From contig NZ_JPVQ01000010.1 of assembly GCF_000772965.1 (NCBI RefSeq), positions 1 through 64,000 of the forward strand: DNA of 64,000 bases, in the 5' to 3' direction. The position numbers and the translations under genes were made by a program. The first letter of the stretch is position 1; every line of letters begins with the position of its first letter. Under the pieces are notes generated by a model that saw only the letters and a program-made list of their open reading frames with translations, had not been told where the DNA came from and did not search any database. Shown here in pieces: positions 44,726-52,187 of the stretch. This DNA is from Ureibacillus massiliensis 4400831 = CIP 108448 = CCUG 49529. GTDB taxonomy: Bacteria > Bacillota > Bacilli > Bacillales_A > Planococcaceae.

Positions 44726-45541
44726 TTGAAGGCAAATGAGCTGATAAATCGTTTGAAGGAACGATTAGGTGAAGAGCGATTTGAATATAAATATAATCGT
44801 GAAAAAAATGAATTGCGTCTTGAACATCAAACTTTAAAATTAGGTATGACAATTAATGTTGCTGATATTTTAGCCAAGTATGAAGTGAGAAAAGAGAAGG
44901 CAATCGAAGAAGTAGTATATACGATTGAGCAAACTTTTGAGGCAATGGAATTGGAAAAAAACGAAGGGATTTATGATCTTTCAAACGTATATCCAATTAT
45001 CCGTTCGACATCTTTTCCTCTTCAATCAAAAGAAGGAGCTTCTTTCATCACAACAGATCATACAGCTGAAACAAGAATCTTTTATGCATTGGATTTAGGA
45101 AATACCTATCGTTTAATAGATGAAAATATGCTTGAGAAGCTTACTGTTTCTGCCAATCAAATTCGTGAAGCTGCACGTTTTGCAGTTAAAAAATTACCTA
45201 CGAATACGAAAAAAGATGAAGTTGCTGGAAATATTTTTTATTTTCTAAATGAAAATGATGGGTATGATGCGAGTCGCATTTTAAATGAGAACTTTTTAAA
45301 AGAAATGCGCGGTAAAATTGAAGGCGACATGACGATTTCCGTTCCTCATCAAGATGTATTAATTATAGGTGACATACGAAATGAAGTAGGGTATGATGTG
45401 TTAGCTCAAATGACAATGCATTTCTTTACAGTAGGAATGGTCCCAATTACTTCTTTATCGTTTGTCTATGAAAATGGGGATTTAGAGCCGATATTTATAT
45501 TAGCAAAGAATAAACTAGAGAAGGAGCAAGATAAAGAATGA
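44726..45541 (+). CDS. ytpQ: DUF1444 protein YtpQ
   Basis: A 271-residue cytoplasmic protein of the conserved DUF1444/YtpQ family (B. subtilis form 269 residues). Its two-part layout, an N-terminal alpha/beta domain and a C-terminal segment with PHQDVLIIGDIRNEVGYDVL, is intact. The frame runs from 44672, but AGAGGTG at 44713-44719 sets the TTG at 44726. The stop overlaps the ytpR start (ATGA). Function unknown. Confidence 0.87.
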   Translation: MKANELINRLKERLGEERFEYKYNREKNELRLEHQTLKLGMTINVADILAKYEVRKEKAIEEVVYTIEQTFEAMELEKNEGIYDLSNVYPIIRSTSFPLQSKEGASFITTDHTAETRIFYALDLGNTYRLIDENMLEKLTVSANQIREAARFAVKKLPTNTKKDEVAGNIFYFLNENDGYDASRILNENFLKEMRGKIEGDMTISVPHQDVLIIGDIRNEVGYDVLAQMTMHFFTVGMVPITSLSFVYENGDLEPIFILAKNKLEKEQDKE

Positions 45542-46155
45542 TAATCGCTTACAATAAACCATATGTTGGGGATATATTATTAGTCCAATTAGCTACAGAA
45601 TCAATTGTAAAAACAGAGGTAGAACGCATTGGAGATTTTGCCATTTTAAAAGAAGAAGCAACGAATGAGGTGAAAGCATTTAATTTATTTAACGCAAGTA
45701 AATATATTGAATTAGATGTGCAAGGACCTGTAGAAGTCACTCCTGAAATCATTGAGAAAATTGAAAAAGCTATGATAGAAAACGGAGTAGATATCTCGTT
45801 AGATGTGGACTTCACACCGAAATTTGTTGTAGGTTACGTTGAAGAAAAAGAAAAACATCCTAATGCTGATAAATTAAGTGTTTGTAAAGTGAATGTTGGA
45901 GAAGAAACACTCCAAATCGTTTGCGGTGCGCCTAATGTGGAGGCAGGACAAAAAGTCGTTGTTGCAAAAATTGGTGCAGTTATGCCTTCTGGATTAGTGA
46001 TTAAACATTCAGAACTACGAGGTGTAGCTTCTGAAGGAATGCTTTGTTCAGCAAAAGAATTAGCAATTCCAAACGCTCCAAGTGCAAAAGGAATATTAGT
46101 ACTGGATGAAAATGCAGAAGTTGGATCAGCTTTTGTAGCTCCATCAAATTTATAG
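45538..46155 (+). CDS. ytpR: tRNA-binding domain protein YtpR
   Basis: A 205-residue protein with an N-terminal DUF4479-type region and a C-terminal EMAP/PheT-like OB-fold tRNA-binding domain (KHPNADKLSVCKVNVGEE; VCGAPNVEAGQKVVVAKIGA; MPSGLVIKHSELRGVASEGM). It resembles the free PheT N-terminal domain and may bind tRNA structures. Translationally coupled with ytpQ by an ATGA overlap, as in B. subtilis. Precise role unknown. Confidence 0.88.
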   Translation: MIIAYNKPYVGDILLVQLATESIVKTEVERIGDFAILKEEATNEVKAFNLFNASKYIELDVQGPVEVTPEIIEKIEKAMIENGVDISLDVDFTPKFVVGYVEEKEKHPNADKLSVCKVNVGEETLQIVCGAPNVEAGQKVVVAKIGAVMPSGLVIKHSELRGVASEGMLCSAKELAIPNAPSAKGILVLDENAEVGSAFVAPSNL

Positions 46156-46167
46156 TTTATCCAAAGT

Positions 46168-46214
46168 GTAAAAAGTACAATTTTAGTTGAAGAAACTTGA
46201 ATTGTACTTTTTAC
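46168..46214 (+). terminator. Terminator of the ytpQ-ytpR operon
   Basis: GTAAAAAGTACAATT pairs perfectly with AATTGTACTTTTTAC over a 17-base loop. Confidence 0.7.
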
Positions 46215-46567
46215 GTTTAATAAGGGATTTCAACTAGTAGTATGAGCAAATGACCATATATAGAAAACAATTTCAAATTGTCTTTTGATTGTTATCATTT
46301 TGAAATGTTAGTTTTAGTATTCTTTTGCTAGTATAGAAGGGGAGTATAAGTGTTCTTTTGTTTCGTAACTTTGAAGTAAATGAAAAGGAATATCCTTAAG
46401 ATTTAACTGTATATGATAACCTAATGTTGCATAAATTTGGTCAAGATGAATGAAATTAGTCATATTTGTGCATATGAAATAATACATAAAAGTAAATTAT
46501 AAACACTTCTATTCATATAATTATCATATAATGAAATTGCAAGGTAAAAGAAGAGAGTGATATAAAA
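46215..46567. other. 353-bp region between ytpR and sftA
   Basis: AT-rich. A perfect palindrome ACAATTT-C-AAATTGT lies at 46267-46281 and a TATAAT at 46527-46532 (no good -35) may be part of the sftA promoter. A nine-codon GTG frame (46350-46379) with AAGGGGAG in front could be a peptide or chance. Around 46360-46450 the frame FEVNEKEYP ... DLTVYDNLMLHKFGQ reads like decayed coding sequence with one stop, but I cannot identify it. Confidence 0.35.
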
Positions 46568-49501
46568 ATGAATTGGTTTAAAAAGAAGTTTAGTAGATTT
46601 TTTTATGATGATAACGATGATATTTATGATGATGAAATAACTAGGGAAGAGTTGGGACAGGCTACCGATAATATTGAAGATGAGAAGCAGAATCGGTCAT
46701 TCCGTTTTCCAATCATAGAAGATGAAGAAATAGATTACCTAAAAAAAGATCATACGAGAATGGATCATAGTCAATTAAATATAAGTAATCATTATCAAGA
46801 ATTTTCCCATCATGTAAGTAGTAATGAAGTATACGATGTGGAAGTATCTGGTCTCCGTAATTTATTAGAACAGCGAAGACAACAAAAAGGCTATACTGTT
46901 AGGAAACATACTGTCGAACAACGATCTACGTTAATTAGTAAATCTAATAACGATCTACGTAAACCTAAATTTGAAAGTCAAAATACAAAAAATCGATTAA
47001 ATCAGTTTAAACAAGAACAGAAGGAAAAGGAAGCTACAGAAGATAATTTAGTAGAACGTAAAAGATTTGTTCCTACTAATGTACCATCACCAATACATGG
47101 TTTTAGAAAGCCTAGTAATATTAATGAACTATTGCAAAAGAAGGTTGACCAAAACAACCAATTGGAAGAACAAAAACAAGAGAAGCATTCACTAGATAGC
47201 ATTTCAAAAGAGGAAACACCACTTACAGAAGTACTTCAAGGAGTTCGTGAATCTGCAAGCACATCAGCTGTAGTAAAGGATATAAGTACTTTTGCAACAC
47301 AATTTCCTGCAATTCAACCAGATGTTGAACCAACAACTTCTTCAAAGATGAATGTTGTTGAGGATAATAAAAATGTAATCGTTTTAGAAGAAGCTTCTAC
47401 ACATGAAGATTCTTTAATGGATAATATTTTAATAGATCGTCAGGAAATTGAAAGCAACTCTAATGAAAAAATAACAGTAGTTCAAGAGGATTTAGAAATA
47501 AATAAAACGGTTGCTCCAATTGAGACTATTGAAGAAGAGAAATACTTAGAGGCTGATGATAACCTTTATTTCGAAGATGAGTATGATGAATATGATGATT
47601 TAGAAACTCACGAAGAAGACTTATATGACGAATTAGAAACTCACGAAGAAGATTTATATAACGAATTCGATGCAGAAGAAGATGAAGATGATACAGACGA
47701 ATATGTAGAAGATGAAGACTATTACGAAGTAGATGGTCCAGAGAATTATAGTGATAAAGATTTTGAATTCGATGAAGTAGAAGAAGAATTTGAACAAGAT
47801 AGCATCATTAACGAAAATGAATTAAATATTCATAGTACAAACAATGAAGATAATAAAATGTCTTCAGGAAGTAAATTGCCTTTTAATGTACTTATGCTTA
47901 AATCAGATAAAGAAAAAATGATTAGTAAGCGGGAAAGTACTGAGGGGTTACCAATTCCAAATGTTTCTCAGTTAGAAACGTTAACGGTAAATAATGAATT
48001 TCAACAAAAGATATTAAATACTGATGATACAAGTAAAGCTGAACAGTCATCTATAAATGATGACATTAGTCATGAGTCAACTAAGACAACATACACATAT
48101 GAAAAACCGTCTTTTTCATATTTAGTGCCTCCTGAGGAGAAATCTGAGGATCTTGAATGGATGGAATCACAGGCAGAAGTGTTAGTTGAATCATTGTCTT
48201 ATTTCCAAGTAACTGCTCAAGTTGAATCGATTATGCAGGGGCCTGCTGTAACACAATTTGAAATTACAGTTGGTCATGGAACGAAGGTTAGTAAAATTAA
48301 AAATTTAGCGGATGATTTGAAATTAGCACTTGCAGCCAAAGATATTCGAATTCAAGCGCCGATTCCGGGTAAAAGTTCAATAGGGATTGAAATTCCGAAT
48401 CGTATTTCAAGGGCTGTACGCATATCCGAAGTAGTAAGTAGTGAGGCATTTATAAATTCAACTTCACCACTTGAAGCAGCATTAGGACTTGATTTAACTG
48501 GAAAGCCAATGACCATTGATTTACGCAAAATGCCCCATGGACTAATTGCGGGTGCAACAGGCTCTGGGAAATCTGTTTGTATAAATTCTATTTTAGTAAG
48601 TTTATTGTATAAAGCAGATCCACATGAGTTGAAACTAATGTTGATAGATCCAAAGGTGGTTGAGCTTGCACCATTTAACAACATTCCACATTTAGTAAGC
48701 CCTGTAATAACTGATGTGAAAACAGCAACTGCTGCTTTAAAATGGGCTGTAGAAGAAATGGAGAGACGCTATCAGCTATTTGCTCATGTGGGAGTTCGTG
48801 ACTTATCGAGATATAATAAGCAAGCAGATAAGAACGGTAATAAAAATAAGTTGCCATATATATTAATTGTCATTGATGAGTTAGCAGACTTAATGATGAT
48901 GGCGCCTAGTGATGTTGAAGAATCCATTGCTCGAATTGCACAAAAAGCAAGAGCTTGTGGAATTCACTTGATTGTTGCCACACAAAGACCTTCCGTTGAT
49001 GTCATAACAGGTTTAATCAAATCCAATATCCCAACGCGTATTGCCTTTGCCGTTTCTTCTCAAATCGATTCGAGAACGATATTAGATGGTCAAGGAGCGG
49101 AACGTTTGTTAGGACGCGGTGATATGCTGTATTTAGGAAATGGCATGAGTTCGCCGCTAAGGATTCAAGGAACCTTTGTAACCGATGATGAAATTGAAGA
49201 AATCATCGATCATGTTCGAAGTCAAGGGGAACCAAATTATTTGTTTGAGCATGAAGAACTATTAAAGAAGTCTGAAAGTGTGGAAGAGAACGATGAATTA
49301 TTTGAAGAGGTATGTCGTTTTGTATATGAACAAGGTACAGCTTCCACTTCATCCATACAGCGAAATTACCATATTGGATATAATCGCGCAGCGCGGTTAA
49401 TGGATATGCTAGAAAAGAACGGCTTTATTTCAGAACAAAGAGGTAGTAAGCCAAGAGAGGTATTTATAACAGAAACAGATTTAAATTCTCTGTTTGAATA
49501 A
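46568..49501 (+). CDS. sftA: DNA translocase SftA (YtpT), soluble FtsK/SpoIIIE family
   Basis: A 977-residue soluble FtsK-type motor that moves chromosomal DNA away from the closing septum. There is no N-terminal membrane domain, which separates SftA from SpoIIIE. Residues 1-560 are a long, charged, low-complexity arm. The motor has Walker A GATGSGKS (about 662-669), Walker B ILIVIDELADLMM (near 765-777) and the FtsK Q-rich segment LIVATQRPSVDVITG; the C-terminal gamma winged helix (SIQRNYHIGYNRAARLMDML) recognises DNA polarity sequences. Near residues 321-420 is a very acidic stretch with a tandem repeat of LETHEEDLYDE. Confidence 0.92.
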   Translation: MNWFKKKFSRFFYDDNDDIYDDEITREELGQATDNIEDEKQNRSFRFPIIEDEEIDYLKKDHTRMDHSQLNISNHYQEFSHHVSSNEVYDVEVSGLRNLLEQRRQQKGYTVRKHTVEQRSTLISKSNNDLRKPKFESQNTKNRLNQFKQEQKEKEATEDNLVERKRFVPTNVPSPIHGFRKPSNINELLQKKVDQNNQLEEQKQEKHSLDSISKEETPLTEVLQGVRESASTSAVVKDISTFATQFPAIQPDVEPTTSSKMNVVEDNKNVIVLEEASTHEDSLMDNILIDRQEIESNSNEKITVVQEDLEINKTVAPIETIEEEKYLEADDNLYFEDEYDEYDDLETHEEDLYDELETHEEDLYNEFDAEEDEDDTDEYVEDEDYYEVDGPENYSDKDFEFDEVEEEFEQDSIINENELNIHSTNNEDNKMSSGSKLPFNVLMLKSDKEKMISKRESTEGLPIPNVSQLETLTVNNEFQQKILNTDDTSKAEQSSINDDISHESTKTTYTYEKPSFSYLVPPEEKSEDLEWMESQAEVLVESLSYFQVTAQVESIMQGPAVTQFEITVGHGTKVSKIKNLADDLKLALAAKDIRIQAPIPGKSSIGIEIPNRISRAVRISEVVSSEAFINSTSPLEAALGLDLTGKPMTIDLRKMPHGLIAGATGSGKSVCINSILVSLLYKADPHELKLMLIDPKVVELAPFNNIPHLVSPVITDVKTATAALKWAVEEMERRYQLFAHVGVRDLSRYNKQADKNGNKNKLPYILIVIDELADLMMMAPSDVEESIARIAQKARACGIHLIVATQRPSVDVITGLIKSNIPTRIAFAVSSQIDSRTILDGQGAERLLGRGDMLYLGNGMSSPLRIQGTFVTDDEIEEIIDHVRSQGEPNYLFEHEELLKKSESVEENDELFEEVCRFVYEQGTASTSSIQRNYHIGYNRAARLMDMLEKNGFISEQRGSKPREVFITETDLNSLFE
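47602..47668 (+). repeat. Short tandem repeat inside the acidic arm of sftA
   Basis: Two copies of a 33-base unit, GAAACTCACGAAGAAGA and following bases, encode LETHEEDLYDE-LETHEEDLYNE. The copies differ only by a few bases, which points to a recent slip duplication in an acidic, low-complexity arm. Confidence 0.7.
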
Positions 49502-49526
49502 TGTGAGGGGTTCCTCACATTTTTTC
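49501..49526 (+). terminator. Terminator after sftA
   Basis: ATGTGAGG-GGTT-CCTCACAT followed by T6, directly after the stop codon. Confidence 0.85.
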
Positions 49527-49606
49527 TATGAGGGTAAATTTTGTTATAAATGGTTCAAATGCAGACAAACTAAAGTAAATGTTAAGTTAATGTTTTGCCA
49601 AAATAG

Positions 49607-49615
49607 TGCTATAAT
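49607..49615 (+). promoter_or_regulatory. Extended -10 promoter of murC
   Basis: TGCTATAAT is a perfect extended -10 (TGN plus TATAAT). The -35 region is weak (TTAATG 17 bases upstream). Transcription would start near 49622, giving a leader of about 140 bases. Confidence 0.55.
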
Positions 49616-49636
49616 GGTATAGATTTTTATTCAGCA

Positions 49637-49716
49637 AATCAGTGAAGATTTCCTTCACTGATTGAAATTTCAATTTATTGTAATTATTTCACTCAAAATT
49701 CCTTATAATTACAATA
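49637..49716 (+). promoter_or_regulatory. Structured murC leader with two stem-loops
   Basis: AATCAGTGAAG pairs with CTTCACTGATT (49637-49663, loop ATTTC), and TATTGTAATTAT pairs with ATAATTACAATA (49676-49716, perfect 12 bp with a 17-base loop). Neither is followed by a T-run, so they are leader structures and not terminators. Both lie between the promoter and the AGGAGG site at 49747. Confidence 0.5.
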
Positions 49717-49760
49717 GTTCATCATGGGGGTCAAATTATGTATCCCAGGAGGTTTACAGT

Positions 49761-51065
49761 ATGACATTTTATCATTTTACAGGAATTAAAGGTTCTGGTA
49801 TGAGTTCATTAGCACAAATTTTATTCGACTCTGGTGAACAAGTACAAGGTTCTGATGTAGAGACTTATTATTTTACAGAAAAACCATTAAGAGATCGTAA
49901 TATTACCATCTTAAAATTTGATCCAGACAATATAAAACCAGGTATGACGGTTATAGCTGGTAATGCATTTAGTGATGATCATCCTGAAATTGTCCGTGCA
50001 AAGGAAATCGGAGTTGAAGTAATAAGGTATCATAAGTTTTTAGGGGATTATATTAAAAAATATACATCCATCGCTATAACAGGTGCGCATGGAAAAACTT
50101 CTACAACTGGTTTAATGAGTCATGTTATTGGTGGTTATATGCCAACATCTTTTTTAATTGGAGATGGAACAGGTTCAGGAAAAAAAGATGCATCATTTTT
50201 CGTGATGGAAGCCTGTGAATATCGCAGACATTTCCTAGCTTATCATCCTGATTATGCAGTCATGACAAATATTGATTTTGATCATCCAGATTATTTTTCA
50301 AACATTCAAGATGTACAAAAAGCTTTCCAGGAACTTGCTTTACAAGTGAAAAAGGCAATCATTGCATGTGGTGACGATGATCATTTACAGCAAATTCAAG
50401 CAAATGTTCCGGTTGTCTATTATGGATTTGGGTTAGAAAATGATTTTGCTGCCCGAAATGTGGTTAAAACAACAGAAGGAACTACTTTTGAGGTTCATGT
50501 TCGAAACGAATATTACAATACGTTCACGATTCCATTGTATGGAGATCATAATGTGTTAAATTCATTATCTGTTATTGCACTTTCTCATTACGAAGGAGTA
50601 CCAGCTCAATTAGTACAAGAAAGACTTAGTACGTATGAGGGTGTGAAAAGACGTTTTACCGAAACGAAAATTGGTCATAATGTACTTGTAGATGATTATG
50701 CCCACCATCCTACAGAGATAAGAGCGACAATCCAATCTGCACGTCAAAAATACCCTGATCGAAAGCTTGTAGCTATTTTCCAGCCTCATACATTTAGCCG
50801 TACAGAAGCATTCTTAAATGAGTTTGCTGAAAGCTTATCTCAGGCGGATGCTGTGTACTTATGTGATATTTTTAGTTCAGCAAGGGAAAAGAGTGGGAAT
50901 CTTTCGATTGGAGATTTAGCAAACTTGATAGACGGAAGTAACATACTTAAAATTGAAAATGTTCAAATGGTGGAACAAAACATTCCTGCGGTATATTTAT
51001 TTATGGGAGCTGGAGACGTTCATAAGTTCCAAGATGCATTTGAATCTGTTCTAAAAAATAAGTAG
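49761..51065 (+). CDS. murC: UDP-N-acetylmuramate--L-alanine ligase MurC
   Basis: A 434-residue ATP-dependent ligase that adds L-Ala to UDP-MurNAc in the cytoplasm. N-terminal [13 protein letters not shown] binds the UDP-sugar, [14 protein letters not shown] is the Mur P-loop, and [11 protein letters not shown] is the C-terminal family motif. AGGAGG at 49747-49752 sets the ATG at 49761; the reading frame is open back to 49662 but that part has no ribosome site and non-protein-like sequence. Length matches the Bacillus enzyme. Confidence 0.95.
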   Translation: MTFYHFTGIKGSGMSSLAQILFDSGEQVQGSDVETYYFTEKPLRDRNITILKFDPDNIKPGMTVIAGNAFSDDHPEIVRAKEIGVEVIRYHKFLGDYIKKYTSIAITGAHGKTSTTGLMSHVIGGYMPTSFLIGDGTGSGKKDASFFVMEACEYRRHFLAYHPDYAVMTNIDFDHPDYFSNIQDVQKAFQELALQVKKAIIACGDDDHLQQIQANVPVVYYGFGLENDFAARNVVKTTEGTTFEVHVRNEYYNTFTIPLYGDHNVLNSLSVIALSHYEGVPAQLVQERLSTYEGVKRRFTETKIGHNVLVDDYAHHPTEIRATIQSARQKYPDRKLVAIFQPHTFSRTEAFLNEFAESLSQADAVYLCDIFSSAREKSGNLSIGDLANLIDGSNILKIENVQMVEQNIPAVYLFMGAGDVHKFQDAFESVLKNK

Positions 51066-51103
51066 TGATAGTAATTTTTATTTCTTTAATTTTTTCACTA
51101 TAT

Positions 51104-51136
51104 AACAGCTTATCTTTTTAGATAGGCTGTTTTTTC
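51104..51136 (+). terminator. Terminator after murC
   Basis: AACAGCTTATCT and AGATAGGCTGTT pair (one G-U) around a short T loop, followed by TTTTTC. Confidence 0.8.
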
Positions 51137-51144
51137 AAAAAGTA

Positions 51145-51173
51145 AAAGGATTTACACAAATTTTGTCGAAATA
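51145..51173 (+). promoter_or_regulatory. Candidate sigma-H promoter of ytxG
   Basis: AAAGGATTT (51145-51153), an 11-base gap, and GTCGAAATA (51165-51173) match the sigma-H consensus RNAGGAWWW / RNNGAATWW except for one base. B. subtilis ytxGH is known to use sigma-H and sigma-B promoters. No clear sigma-B pattern was found. Confidence 0.5.
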
Positions 51174-51204
51174 TATTTAATAACAACCTATTGGAGGGTT
51201 TTAC

Positions 51205-51624
51205 ATGGAAGTCATTTTATACATCGCAGCTTTAATTGCCGCAATTGCTTTTCTAGTATTATGTATTAGTATTGGGATGACACTTTTCTCACTCAAAAAT
51301 ATTCTAAATAGCATTGCAGGTACTGCAGCAGGAATTGAAAAGCAAATGGAAGGTATCACACGGGAAACAACATCTTTACTTGAAAAAACAAATTTATTAG
51401 CAGATGATTTTGCACAAAAATCTGAAAAGCTAAATACTGTTGTAGATGCAGTGCAAAATATAGGTACATCGGTGAATGGTCTTAATAATTCAATTAATCA
51501 TATTTCCACTTCAATTGCGAATGAAGTGAACAAAAATGAGGAAAAAATAGCTCAAGTTGTTCAATGGGGTAACGTTGCAATTGAATTGGCCGAAAAATGG
51601 AAACACCGTAAAACATCAAAGTAA
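51205..51624 (+). CDS. ytxG: DUF948 protein YtxG
   Basis: A 139-residue protein with one N-terminal membrane helix (VILYIAALIAAIAFLVLCISIGMTL) and a long helical cytoplasmic or surface tail with regularly spaced hydrophobics (coiled coil; LLEKTNLLADDFAQKSEKL). It is the usual DUF948/YtxG general-stress protein, next to ytxH as in B. subtilis. Exact function unknown. Confidence 0.87.
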   Translation: MEVILYIAALIAAIAFLVLCISIGMTLFSLKNILNSIAGTAAGIEKQMEGITRETTSLLEKTNLLADDFAQKSEKLNTVVDAVQNIGTSVNGLNNSINHISTSIANEVNKNEEKIAQVVQWGNVAIELAEKWKHRKTSK

Positions 51625-51674
51625 TTTGCATACATTTTAACGGTTTTTTAATATTCAAATAAAGGGGAGTATAA

Positions 51675-52142
51675 ATGACAACTGAAAAGCCAAATTACAA
51701 TGAAGTAAAAGAACAGTCAAACCTATCACAGGTTTATCATGTGACAAAGGATCCAATATACAAAGAGGAGATGATTAATGTGAAAGATTTCGTAATCGGA
51801 GCTTTAGTTGGAGGTATTATTGGAGCTGCAACTGGATTATTACTTGCACCGAAAACGGGGAAAGAGCTTAGAAGTGACGTTGCAACTCAAGCAATTTCGA
51901 TACGTGATAAAGGTGTGGAATTTTCCACTACTGCAAAAGAAAAAACTGTTCAAATTTCAAATCAACTAAAAGAGCAGTCTGTTCAATTAGTTGATAAAGT
52001 AAAATCGAAAACATCAAAGGTCCCAACTTTATATGATGATGGTACGGTTTCAGCTGAAGGTGAGGAGCCTTTAGAATTAATCGAAAACGAACTAACAGAA
52101 GGAAACGAGATATCAGAAGCTGCTCGCCCTTCTTCAATATAG
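51675..52142 (+). CDS. ytxH: YtxH-domain general stress protein
   Basis: A 155-residue protein. The YtxH motif is a glycine-rich helix VIGALVGGIIGAATGLLLAPKTGKELRSDV (residues about 38-67), followed by a helical tail with many Lys and Glu, and a disordered acidic end. It may be anchored in or near the membrane. The ytxJ gene that completes the B. subtilis operon is absent here. A strong terminator follows. Confidence 0.85.
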   Translation: MTTEKPNYNEVKEQSNLSQVYHVTKDPIYKEEMINVKDFVIGALVGGIIGAATGLLLAPKTGKELRSDVATQAISIRDKGVEFSTTAKEKTVQISNQLKEQSVQLVDKVKSKTSKVPTLYDDGTVSAEGEEPLELIENELTEGNEISEAARPSSI

Positions 52143-52187
52143 AAAAAAGACTCCAAAAGCAATGGGCTTTTGGAGTCTTTTTTTTAT
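52143..52187. terminator. Bidirectional terminator between ytxH and the FtsA-like gene
   Basis: AAAAAGACTCCAAAAGC and GGCTTTTGGAGTCTTTTT form a near-perfect stem with AATG loop and T/A tracts on both sides. Confidence 0.85.

Noticed and set aside
47602-47668. CRISPR-like or regulatory repeat
   Set aside because: The two repeat units are in frame inside sftA and encode an acidic protein repeat; there are only two copies and no spacers.
49662-49760. N-terminal extension of MurC
   Set aside because: Frame is open but lies in a hairpin-rich leader, lacks a ribosome site, and is absent from the family; AGGAGG marks the later ATG.
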